Below are positions 1 through 7,605 of a stretch of DNA of 64,000 nt, in pieces; the stretch's first letter is position 1, and each line of letters opens with the position of its first letter. Under the pieces are notes generated by a model that saw only the letters and a program-made list of their open reading frames with translations, was not told the origin of the DNA and did no database searches. This DNA is from RPQJ01 sp963846315. GTDB taxonomy: Bacteria > Pseudomonadota > Gammaproteobacteria > Steroidobacterales > Steroidobacteraceae. The stretch lies in assembly GCA_963846315.1 (NCBI GenBank), contig CAWJVM010000001.1, positions 1 to 64,000 on the forward strand. The letters run 5' to 3'. The position numbers were made by a program, and so were the translations under genes.

Positions 1-1085
1 CGGCCAGCGTGACCTTTTCCCGCCCTGGCCGGGACGCCGATTCCCGCCACGCCAGGTACTCGTCCTCAGTCACCGCATACCGTGCGAGTGCGTCTCGATG
101 CACCAGGGCCGCCGGCGCGCCCCATCGGGATGGCGTCCTTGACCCGGTCGAAAGACGCCGAGCCGATGTCGCCCAGTTCGATCACGATCTTCACGTCACC
201 GGGACCGAGTGTGTCGAGCTGCTGTCTCTCGTTGGCGCCGATGAGCACGTCGAGCGTGCGCGCCATCAGGGTGAGTGGCGAGCGCAGGTCGGCGGCCGTG
301 GGCAGGGGATTCGGCACCGCGACCGCGATGACCACGTCGGCACAGGTCTGCCGGGCGATGTCCACCGGGACGTTGCGCGTGAGACCGCCGTCCCCGAGGA
401 TTCGGCCGTCGATGTTCACGGGCGAGAACACGCCGGGCACGGCCATGCTTGCCCGCATCGCGAGCGCCAGGTCGCCGCGATCGAGGACGACCATCTCGCC
501 GCTCTGCATGTCCGTGGCCACGGCCCGGAAAGGAATGGGCAGCCGGTCGAATTCCGCGATGCCGCGGCTGCGACCCACGAGGTACTGGATCGTCAGGTCG
601 ACGTTCTGCGTGTTGATCAGGCCGGACGGCGCGATGAGGCTACCGTCGCGGACGCCGAACTCCAGGCTGTTGCTGTAGGTGTTGCCCGTGAGCTTGCGCC
701 GCATCGGCACCTGCGCGCGCAATCCGCGGCGGCCTATGGCCTCCTGCCAGGAGATCGCCCGGATTGCGGTCTCGAGTTCTTCCGCGCTCATGCCTGAGGC
801 GTACGTGCCGCCGACGAGCGCGCCCATGCTCGTGCCGATGATGCAATCGACGGGAATGCGCAGTTCGTCGAGGACTCCCAGCACGCCGACGTGTGCTGCA
901 CCTTTCGCGCCGCCACCGCCGAGCACGAGTCCAATGCGCGGTCGGGGTTGCGCCGGCGCCGCCACGGCAGTGCTCTCGGCCGCATGCGACAGGGCAGGGA
1001 ACGCGACGCAGGTAACATACGCACACAGGAGAATCGCGGCGAACCCGCGTATCGACCCGTTGCCGTCCATGCATTCTCGCTTCAC
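1..1085 (-). CDS. Patatin-like phospholipase (RssA/YlbK type), 3' end off the window, one apparent frameshift
   Basis: Predicted serine acyl hydrolase of the bacterial patatin family. From the ATG at 1070 there is an N-terminal hydrophobic signal (residues about 9-30), the oxyanion motif GGGGAKG at about 51-57, the nucleophile elbow GTSMG at about 79-83 and a later DGG motif holding the catalytic Asp, so the Ser-Asp dyad is complete. A GTG at 1085 sits 5 nt after GGAGAG and is the better-supported start. The reading frame closes early at 66, but the frame one base over carries a normal family C-terminus (ALVHRDALARYAV, then a WRE segment) that runs off the left edge. The switch fits one extra base in the C4 run at 120-123. 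It is divergent from the next gene. Function by family only; substrate unknown. Confidence 0.85.
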
Positions 1086-1205
1086 CGGCTCTCCACGTGC
1101 TGTCAGGCTAAATGCCCAAGGTCGTATGCTACCGCGCAACAACCCGATGCGACGACATGACCTGTCGTCGGGCCGGCAGAGAATGTCAGTCAGGGAGCCG
1201 ATGAG

Positions 1206-2942
1206 ATGATGAATCCCGTGCGAGCGGCGACCGGCTGGTTGGCGGGGCGGCTGCTCGTGTTCCTGGCCATTCTCGCGGCCCTGGTGGCGATGGACGCGTA
1301 TCGCGAGGAATCGACCCTGATTGGGGTCATGTTGAAAGGGGTGGTGCCCGACCGGGAACTGGTGCAGCGTCTGGAGACAGTCGCGCACAGGTAGAAGAAT
1401 TCGCGCGGGATACGGAGATACAGGTCAATCAACGCTTGCGTGACGCGCAGTCCTCGGGTCCCGCCACGATTGATGCCTGGATCGAATCACTGCAGGCCGA
1501 GATCAGGGTGAAGGAGGGCAGGCGTCTGTCGTCGACGGCGAAAGCCATTGCGCTGATGACCGGCGCAGGGCTGGAGGAAGATCTCAAGAACGAGGTCGAC
1601 ATTCAATTGAGCAAGGCCGAGCTGGAGGCGCTGAATCGCATCAAAGGTGAATTCGACGCGCTGCGCACGGACTCTCCGTGATGCGGCTGTGGATTTCGAA
1701 GACAAACGACGGCAGCACTCTGCAGACCAACGCAGCCTATCTGCACAAGAAGGAAGAAATCATTCGCTTCGAACGGGACCATCCAATGGCCGTACGGTTG
1801 CCGGGCACCAGCGCGAACGTTCGGCGCGGAATTGCGCAGCAACGCAATCGACTCGCGCGCGAGTACAACTCAGCGGGCGCGCAGTTTTACGCAGCCAGGG
1901 ACCGTCTCACGAAGGCGAGGGCGCGCGCTCATGCGGATGCCGAGCAGGTGCGATTGGCCAGCGCAACGCTACTGGGCCCGCTCGACGAACTCATTGCAAC
2001 CAGGAAGGCGGCGGTGGAGGCGACGGAAAAACAGGCGGAGAGGACCCTGCAGTCCATTCAGAACGTCTTCCTGAAAGCGCTCGGCATTCTCGTCGCGGTG
2101 ACGCTGGTGCCGGTCGGTATCAAGGCCTTCTGGTATTGGTTCATCGCACGGTTAGCTGAAAGGCAACGACCGGTTCGATTGCGACCCGGGACCGTGGGAA
2201 TGGTGGTGGCGGGAGCATCGACGGGTCCGGAATTGCCCCGACAAAGAAGATTTCCGCCGTGTCGCAGGAAATCGTGCTCAATGCACGGGAGGAATTGCTG
2301 GTTCATCCTGAGTATCTGCAGAGCTCGGCGGATCACGGCCGCAAGCAGACCCAGTGGCTGCTGAGCTGGAAATTCTGGTTGACGAGCATCGCTGCACAGA
2401 TGGTCGCGCTGGATCGGATCCGGGATGCGGACGGCGCGACGTTCGTGGTCTCCAGCAAGAACGATGCCTTTGCCGAGGTTGGCGTCATCGACCTGCCCGA
2501 GGGTTCGGCGTTCGTGCTGCAGCCGCGGAACCTTGTCGGTGTGGTTCAGTCGATCGACCGGCCGATCAGGATCAGCCGGAAATGGAACTGGAGCCTCATG
2601 GCGTTCATCACGCTGCAGTTTCGATACCTGATCTTCGACGGACCCGGGAAACTGATCGTGCAGGGCTGTCGCGGCGTGCGAATCGAACAGGCCGGGAGCG
2701 GTCGCAGCATCGATCAGGCGGCGACGATCGGTTTCAGTGCGAACCTCGATTATTCACCGAGGCGCTCGGAGACGTTTGGCGCGTACCTGCTCGGGACGCG
2801 CAGCCTGTTCAACGATCGGTTCACGGGTGGACCGGGTGTGTATGTGTACGAAGAGATGCCGTACTTCGGCAGGAAGTCCGGGCTCACCGGACGGGGGTTC
2901 GAGGGACTGACGGATGGGGTGCTGAAGGTGTTTGGGATTTGA
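1206..2942 (+). pseudogene. Membrane protein with coiled-coil and C-terminal AIM24-like domain, broken by several frameshifts
   Basis: Four consecutive open segments in different frames read as one protein. Segment 1 (1206-1394) has an N-terminal membrane helix (residues about 12-32). Segment 2 (about 1394-1681) and segment 3 (about 1678-2160) are charged, Glu/Arg/Ala-rich and probably coiled coil, ending in a second membrane helix (VFLKALGILVAVTLVPVG). Segment 4 (about 2160-2942) is a beta-rich domain with LPEGSAFVLQP and FDGPGKLIVQG, which resembles the AIM24/TIGR00266 fold; that assignment is tentative. Breaks lie near 1380-1394, 1660-1740 and 2160-2229. The ATG at 1206 follows GGGAG by 8 nt. 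Either a decayed gene or an intact one with sequencing indels; codon use stays coding-like throughout, which favours the latter or very recent decay. Confidence 0.6.
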
Positions 2943-2970
2943 GATGCGTCGGTGGCAACGGTACGCATAA

Positions 2971-2992
2971 TGTATATTATGTCACATATACA
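2971..2992. promoter_or_regulatory. Inverted repeat resembling a toxin-antitoxin operator
   Basis: Perfect 7-bp arms TGTATAT (2971-2977) and ATATACA (2986-2992) flank an 8-bp spacer, in an AT-rich island of otherwise GC-rich DNA. The spacer length is the same as in the mazEF operator at 6308-6335. It ends 2 bp before the ATG of a 16-codon ORF. Inferred to be the operator/promoter of a lost or truncated antitoxin gene. Confidence 0.4.
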
Positions 2993-2994
2993 CC

Positions 2995-3045
2995 ATGCAA
3001 GATCTGACGTCACGTCTGGCTGAGCTGGAAATGGTTCGGGCATGA
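2995..3045 (+). other. 16-codon ORF, possible truncated antitoxin remnant
   Basis: ATG at 2995, TGA at 3043-3045, encoding MQDLTSRLAELEMVRA. The start is a hydrophilic helix of the kind seen at the N-terminus of many small antitoxins, and it lies directly under a palindromic AT-rich element. Too short to assign; it could equally be a leader peptide or chance. The downstream hydrolase begins at 3128. Confidence 0.25.
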
Positions 3046-3127
3046 AACCGATGCTCGACGGCACCAAGCAATGCGTCCGACAGTTGCTACTCCGCGGCGT
3101 TCGCACGCTGAGGGATGGGGGTATCTC

Positions 3128-4225
3128 ATGCGTTGGCTGACCTTGTTCGTGCTCGGTTGCTTCGGAGCGGCCGCAGCGCCCGCCTTGGCCCAGAACAATT
3201 ATGCGTCGCTCCTTGCCGAGGGCGACGTCATGCTGCGCGATTTCCGCTTCGGCAGCGGCGAGACCCTGCCCGAGCTGCGCATCCACTATGCGACGCTCGG
3301 CACGCCCCGGCGTGATGCCGCCGGACGTATCGTCAATGCGGTCATGGTGCTGCACGGCACCGGCGGCAGTGGTCGCCAGTTTCTCCAGCCGCAGTTCGCG
3401 GACGAGCTCTACGGGCCCGGCCAACCGCTCGACATCCGCCGTTACTACATCATCCTGCCCGATGGCATCGGCCACGGCCGCTCGTCCAAGCCGAGCGACG
3501 GCCTGCGCATGCGCTTCCCGGCCTATGACTACGCCGACATGGTCGAGGCGCATCGCCGGATGCTCGTCGAGGGCCTCGGCGTCAACCGACTGCGTCTTCT
3601 GATGGGCACGTCGATGGGCTGTATGCACGGCTTCGTCTGGGCCGAGGCCCATCCCGAATTCCTGCAGGCGGCGATGCCGATGGCCTGCCTGCCGGTCGAG
3701 ATCGCCGGCCACAACAGAATGTGGCGTCGGGCCGCGGTCGAGGGCATCCGCCAGGACCCCGCGTGGCAGGATGGCAACTATACGACGCAGCCGGTGCAGG
3801 GCCTGCGCACCGCGACCAGCCTGCTCCAGGTTGCGGGCTTCGCCCCGCTCTACCTGCAGCGCGCCTATCCGGACCGCGCGAGCGCCGAAGTCTATATCGT
3901 CGAGCGGATCGCCCGTGACATCCCAACTCGCGATGCCAATGACCTGATCTATCAGCTCGAGGCGTCGCGCAACTACGACCCGCGTCCGCACCTCGATCGG
4001 ATCAAGACGCCGATGACCTGGGTCAACAGCAGTGACGATTTCATCAACCCGCCCGACTATGGCATCGCCGAGGAGACCGCCCGCCAGATGCCGAGCGTGC
4101 GTTACATCCTTATCCGCGCCACCACCGAGACGCGCGGCCACGGTACCCACACCTGGGCGAGGTTCTGGCGCCAGGAGCTGATCGATCTGCTGGCGCGGAC
4201 GGAAGTTAGTGACACCAGCGACTAG
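3128..4225 (+). CDS. Secreted alpha/beta-fold hydrolase, homoserine O-acetyltransferase (MetX)-like
   Basis: 365 residues with a cleavable signal peptide (about 1-22, ending APALAQ). The body is an alpha/beta hydrolase of the MetX-like group: oxyanion-region HGTGGSG, nucleophile elbow GTSMG at about residue 160-164, Asp in SSDDF (about 302) and His in GHGTHTW near the C-terminus complete a Ser-Asp-His triad. True MetX enzymes are cytoplasmic, so a secreted copy is more likely an esterase or acyltransferase of unknown substrate. The start at 3128 is chosen because the signal peptide begins there and a purine-rich GGATGGGG lies just upstream; longer in-frame starts add an unlikely N-terminus. 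Converges on the NTF2-like gene at 4283. Confidence 0.85.
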   Translation: MRWLTLFVLGCFGAAAAPALAQNNYASLLAEGDVMLRDFRFGSGETLPELRIHYATLGTPRRDAAGRIVNAVMVLHGTGGSGRQFLQPQFADELYGPGQPLDIRRYYIILPDGIGHGRSSKPSDGLRMRFPAYDYADMVEAHRRMLVEGLGVNRLRLLMGTSMGCMHGFVWAEAHPEFLQAAMPMACLPVEIAGHNRMWRRAAVEGIRQDPAWQDGNYTTQPVQGLRTATSLLQVAGFAPLYLQRAYPDRASAEVYIVERIARDIPTRDANDLIYQLEASRNYDPRPHLDRIKTPMTWVNSSDDFINPPDYGIAEETARQMPSVRYILIRATTETRGHGTHTWARFWRQELIDLLARTEVSDTSD

Positions 4226-4282
4226 ATATACGTCACCCTGAACTCGTTCGGGGCACATGAGACTGGTAGAGATGGCGTGTGG

Positions 4283-4744
4283 TCAGGGCGCCGGCGGCTT
4301 CGAACTCACATGGTTGAGCGCGATGACCCACTGGCCGTCGACCTTGCGCATCAGTCGGGTGTTGATGCCGTCCTGCGGATCGAGCGGTCGCTCGAGCCGG
4401 TAGCGGCTGATCAGCTGAGCCGCGTCAGGGCTCAACATCTCGATCCGGATGTCTGAGAAATGGAGCTGGCCACGCCGCTCGGCTGTGCCGCCATAGTCAC
4501 GCACATAGTGGTCCAGCGTGCCCTGCCAGTCGCGCTGGAACTCGCCGCGCGAGACGAAGACCACGTCGGGATTCTTGAAACCGGCCATGTAGCCGCGGAA
4601 ATCGCCTCGGTTCCACGACGCTTCCATATCGGCGATGACCCGGCGAATCTGAGCCTCCTCGGCCGCCGCGTCGAAGCTGGACGGCCGCCCGCAAGCCGTG
4701 ATTGCGAGCAGCAGCGCGAACAACCAGAAGATCCGCATCATCAT
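4283..4744 (-). CDS. NTF2-like (SnoaL/DUF4440-type) lipoprotein
   Basis: About 153 residues. The N-terminus is a lipoprotein signal with lipobox AITAC at about residues 14-18, then an NTF2-like domain: an amphipathic helix (IRRVIADMEASWNRGD), the GYMAGF segment and a beta-sheet ending in DGQWVIALNH. Members of this group are small-molecule-binding or enzymatic cone-shaped folds, commonly of unknown function. Start chosen at the triple ATG (4744/4741/4738), preceded by GGGGGG; a longer in-frame start at 4813 would add a charged leader ahead of the signal peptide and is disfavoured. The convergent neighbour is the secreted hydrolase. Confidence 0.8.
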   Translation of the reverse strand: MMMRIFWLFALLLAITACGRPSSFDAAAEEAQIRRVIADMEASWNRGDFRGYMAGFKNPDVVFVSRGEFQRDWQGTLDHYVRDYGGTAERRGQLHFSDIRIEMLSPDAAQLISRYRLERPLDPQDGINTRLMRKVDGQWVIALNHVSSKPPAP

Positions 4745-4923
4745 CCGCCCCCCAAAGATCGGTGCGCCCGAGTGTTCTTTGTTCTTCCGTGGCGAGCTCG
4801 AAACTCGATGCAATCAGCCCGAATACCCTGGCCACGCGGGAGTTACCGGGCCACGATGATTGTGCACCAGCTCACCGACTTCGCCCCTGGGCGATACGAG
4901 GTGGTAAAGGTTTGTAGAATACG

Positions 4924-4941
4924 TATAATACGTGCAGGAGG
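4924..4941 (+). promoter_or_regulatory. -10 element and strong ribosome-binding site of the phd-type gene
   Basis: Consensus TATAAT at 4924-4929, within ATACGTAT-type palindromic sequence, and AGGAGG at 4936-4941, 8 nt before the ATG at 4950. No good -35 is visible. The short distance implies a very short leader; the local symmetry may be an autoregulatory site. Confidence 0.45.
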
Positions 4942-4949
4942 CTCCCAAT

Positions 4950-5204
4950 ATGAAGCAAGCAACTGCCTTGGAATTCCAGCGCAGATTTGGCGAGTTTCAG
5001 CACCATGCTCAACGTGAGCCCGTCAACATCACGCGTCACGGTCGCCGGGAGCTGGTGTTGATGTCGGCCGACCACTACGACTGGCTGGTGGCCGCCGCGA
5101 AACGTTCCCATCGCACCGATCACACGGCGGGCGTGGTTCTCGAGGCGGTTCGCAGTGCGCAAATGGACCCGGAGCACACCGCGCTCGACGAGTTGATGAA
5201 GTAA
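4950..5204 (+). CDS. Phd/YefM-family antitoxin
   Basis: 84 residues from the ATG at 4950, chosen over a GTG at 4932 because AGGAGG lies at the right distance for 4950. The N-terminal half is typical of the Phd/YefM DNA-binding fold: ALEFQRRFGEF, NITRHGRRELVLMSADHYDWL. The C-terminal tail is charged and would be the toxin-neutralising segment. It is followed after 6 nt by a PemK/MazF-type toxin, giving the normal antitoxin-first order. The pairing of a Phd-type antitoxin with a PemK-type toxin is a recognised mixed arrangement. Confidence 0.8.
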   Translation: MKQATALEFQRRFGEFQHHAQREPVNITRHGRRELVLMSADHYDWLVAAAKRSHRTDHTAGVVLEAVRSAQMDPEHTALDELMK

Positions 5205-5210
5205 GCGGTT

Positions 5211-5698
5211 ATGACCCTGCCGGCGCCATCACCCGGGCTGGTCATCCGGTACGACTATCTTTGGTCACGCGAGTCCGCGCAGGGCCGGGCGCAAGGCAAG
5301 GATCGACCGGCCTGCATCGTTGTCGCAAGTGATAGCTCGGCCAGACCGCGTTTCGTCGTGCTGCTGCCGATCACGCATTCTTCGCCACGCGACGGGGACG
5401 TTGCGATCGAGATTCCCGCACGAGTTCGGCGCGCGATCGGCCTGGATGCTGAGCCAGCGTGGATCATCGTGTCGGAATACAACGTGGACGAATGGCCCAG
5501 CCCAGGCGTTGCGCCGATACCGGGCAACTCAGCACCTACGCGTACGGGTATCTGCCGCCTGCGTTGTTCGCAATGGTAAAGAAGCAGTTCATCGCGTGCG
5601 CGAATCGTCCGCGCGAGTCACCCGAAATACCTAGCCCGCGGGATGTTCGGACGCAGCGAATTTGGCCCGCGGCTGCATCGGCTACCCGATGTCGATGA
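5211..5698 (+). CDS. PemK/MazF-type toxin, apparent single-base frameshift
   Basis: Predicted ribosome-independent mRNA interferase paired with the upstream antitoxin. The first frame gives RYDYLW, RPACIVVASD and LLPITHSSP, which match the PemK core, then runs out of register at PIPGNSAPT. The next frame restores the conserved end (TYAYGYLPPALFAMVKKQF). One missing G in the GGG run at 5522-5524 would give PIPGQLSTYAYGYLPP in one frame. In the sequence as given the toxin loses its last conserved strand and helix and is probably inactive. The stop in the restored frame is at 5698, overlapping the 3' end of the convergent mazF by 17 bp. Confidence 0.65.
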
Positions 5699-6047
5699 TC
5701 TGATTCAGCGTTTCGCAAGCCAGGGCGAAGGATTCCTCTGGCACTTTCTTCAACGGGTGCGGCTTCGCTTTTCGGACGCGCCAGTCGAACGACTGCGGCT
5801 GATGCCCGAGAATATAGCTGCTCGCACCCCTGGGTCCCTTGAACCTCACGGCAAACGGATTGGTGTCGTTGTACGTTGCTGTCGTCATCGGCAGCCCGAT
5901 TACGATACCGGTGCGTTCATTGAAATCCCGCGGCGACAGCACCATCAGTGGATGCAGGTCTTTCATTTCCCGACCCGCCTGCGGATTACAGTCGATCCAG
6001 ATCATGTCGCGACGATCCGGGCACCAAGCCTTGCGCGCCGGCATCAC
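5682..6047 (-). CDS. mazF: MazF-family mRNA interferase toxin
   Basis: 121 residues of the MazF/PemK endoribonuclease family: N-terminal PDRRDMIWIDCNPQAGREM, the LMVLSPRDFNERTG strand and loop containing the conserved RNA-binding region, GLPMTTA, and a C-terminal LNQIIDIG helix. It cleaves mRNA in a sequence-specific manner when freed from antitoxin. The ATG overlaps the TGA of the upstream mazE (ATGA at 6044-6047), so translation is coupled. Its 3' end overlaps the convergent PemK-type gene. Complete and apparently intact. Confidence 0.9.
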   Translation of the reverse strand: MMPARKAWCPDRRDMIWIDCNPQAGREMKDLHPLMVLSPRDFNERTGIVIGLPMTTATYNDTNPFAVRFKGPRGASSYILGHQPQSFDWRVRKAKPHPLKKVPEESFALACETLNQIIDIG

Positions 6048-6298
6048 AACGTCTCGCGCCCGACGCGCTTGGTCGGCATGAGTTCGCCGCCGTGCCGATC
6101 TGGATCAAACGCCGCGAGCCTCTGCGCGAGACTCAGTTTCGGCTCGCCGATGGCCCTGACCAGCACGTTTGAGTCCTGCGCCGACACCTCGACGGGCTGA
6201 CCGACCTTTAAGCGAGCAGACCGGGCCACTTTTGCTGGAATGCGCACGGCGAGGCTGTTGCCCCATTGCTGCACGGTCAGGTTTGCGGACTTTGACAT
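6044..6298 (-). CDS. mazE: MazE-family antitoxin (AbrB-like)
   Basis: 84 residues from the ATG at 6298, preceded by GGAG. The N-terminal swapped-hairpin DNA-binding domain is clear: LTVQQWGNSLAVRIPAKVARSA, LKVGQPVEV. The C-terminal acidic tail (AAFDPDRHGGEL) is the expected MazF-binding region. Stop overlaps mazF start by 4 nt. A longer in-frame start at 6376 would read through the operator and is rejected. Expected to repress its own promoter at 6308-6349 together with MazF. Confidence 0.9.
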   Translation of the reverse strand: MSKSANLTVQQWGNSLAVRIPAKVARSARLKVGQPVEVSAQDSNVLVRAIGEPKLSLAQRLAAFDPDRHGGELMPTKRVGRETL

Positions 6299-6307
6299 GG
6301 CTTGTCT

Positions 6308-6349
6308 CCAATGTATAAACAAGTATATACATTGGTCGCCAGGCGTCAA
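6308..6349 (-). promoter_or_regulatory. mazEF promoter and palindromic operator
   Basis: On the minus strand: -35 TTGACG (6344-6349), 16-bp spacer, -10 TATACT (6322-6327). The -10 lies in a perfect inverted repeat with 10-bp arms CCAATGTATA (6308-6317) and TATACATTGG (6326-6335) separated by 8 bp, ending about 10 bp from the mazE start. Classic geometry for autorepression by a MazE-MazF complex. The -35 overlaps the stop codon of the upstream DUF2784 gene. Confidence 0.75.
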
Positions 6350-6711
6350 TTGGCACGCCGTCGCCAGAATACCCACGCGTAGATCGCCGCGTTGACCAGC
6401 AGCACCAGCGCGCCGAGCACGAGCTGTGCGCGGTGGGTCAATCCGTCCGGATACAGCGCCGACATGACGTAATGCTCGACGAAGCCGCCCGGGTACCCGA
6501 GTTCACCGGCCAACCGTCGCCAGTGGTTCTCGAGCGGCGTCAGCGGGCAGATCCCGCCGAGGAACTCGATTCCAGCGCCCCACAGCACGACAGGCACGTG
6601 AACCCAGGCGATACGCGGCCAGCGCAACACCAGCAATGCGCCCAGCACCACGAACGCCACGAACCCGGCGTGCAGAATGAGGACGAAGTCCGCCAGCAGT
6701 CGGTACAGCAT
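6346..6711 (-). CDS. DUF2784 membrane protein
   Basis: 121 residues with about four predicted membrane helices: LLADFVLILHAGFVAFVVLGALLVL, a second WVHVPVVLWGAGIEF segment, and a C-terminal pair LVLGALVLLVNAAIYAWVFW. The ICPLTPLENHWR motif after helix 2 is the hallmark of DUF2784. Function unknown for the family. Ends inside the mazEF promoter, so it probably belongs to the older chromosomal background rather than to the toxin-antitoxin patch. Confidence 0.8.
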   Translation of the reverse strand: MLYRLLADFVLILHAGFVAFVVLGALLVLRWPRIAWVHVPVVLWGAGIEFLGGICPLTPLENHWRRLAGELGYPGGFVEHYVMSALYPDGLTHRAQLVLGALVLLVNAAIYAWVFWRRRAN

Positions 6712-6848
6712 CGCGCCTGAGATGGTGCTACCACGCCGATTGAGGTGTCAAAAGACGCACATGGCGCTATTGCCGACTCGATCGGTCCGTCGCAGAGTGG
6801 GTGTGACTGGCGCCATGGTCCTCGCGCATCCGCGAAGGAGCACTCACG

Positions 6849-7493
6849 ATGAGCACCCTGACCAAGCTTGCACTCGGCGCGATGGGACAGCTGCGACCGC
6901 GCCCCGCAAAAGGCGATGCCCGTCCCGTCATCAAGTTGCCTGCACCCGACAAGCGCGGTGGCCTGCCGCTCATGCAGGCATTGGCCAAGCGCCGGTCAAC
7001 GCGTGAGTTCGCGCGCAAGCCACTGCCGCTGCCCGTACTCTCCAGCCTGCTGTGGGCCGCCTTCGGCGTAAACCGTCGCGACGGCGGTCGGACGGCCCCC
7101 TCCGCCATCAACGCGCAGGAGATCGACGTCTACGTCGCCCTGCCCGACGGTGCTTACCTCTACGACGCCCGGACACACGCGCTGCGGCTCGTTGCAGGAA
7201 GCGATTTGCGCAGCATCACGGGCTATCAGGACTTCGTGGACGATGCCCCGCTCGATCTCGTTTACGTCGTGGATCACTCGCGCATGAAACTGATCCCGGT
7301 GGCCAGCCGCGAGAGCTACGCCTCAGCCGCCGCGGGAGCGATCGCCCAGAACGTTTACCTGTACTCCGCCAGCGCGGGACTCGTCACCGTGATCCGTGCC
7401 TGGATCGATCGCTCCGCCATCGCAGACGCCCTTGGCCTCACCCACGACCAGCACGTGCTGCTGTCGCAGACGGTTGGCTACCCGAAGGGCTGA
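6849..7493 (+). CDS. SagB-type nitroreductase family protein
   Basis: 214 residues, an FMN-dependent nitroreductase/thiazoline-oxidase fold of the SagB-like group. Visible features: KRRSTREFARKPLPL near residue 38 (the conserved RRS/T-R-F start of the flavin site), LLWAAFGVNR, TAPSAINAQ with the substrate-side loop, and a C-terminal QTVGYPKG. The ATG follows AAGGAG by 8 nt. No cyclodehydratase or precursor-peptide gene is nearby, so an RiPP role is unlikely; a stand-alone oxidoreductase is more probable. Confidence 0.85.
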   Translation: MSTLTKLALGAMGQLRPRPAKGDARPVIKLPAPDKRGGLPLMQALAKRRSTREFARKPLPLPVLSSLLWAAFGVNRRDGGRTAPSAINAQEIDVYVALPDGAYLYDARTHALRLVAGSDLRSITGYQDFVDDAPLDLVYVVDHSRMKLIPVASRESYASAAAGAIAQNVYLYSASAGLVTVIRAWIDRSAIADALGLTHDQHVLLSQTVGYPKG

Positions 7494-7605
7494 CAGGTCC
7501 TGCCGCGAAAGGCGGCCGGGCGAGAAGCAGGCAGCGGGAGCGGATTGGCTCTCCTGACAAATTGCCCGGTAGACTGCCGGCTTTGCGATCTCAGGGGCAA
7601 TCGTC

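Noticed and set aside
3128..4225. Homoserine O-acetyltransferase of methionine synthesis
   Set aside because: Has a cleavable signal peptide and no methionine gene context, so only the fold, not the MetX activity, is claimed.
6849..7493. RiPP thiazole oxidase (SagB) in a biosynthetic cluster
   Set aside because: No YcaO, cyclodehydratase or precursor-like peptide in the surroundings.
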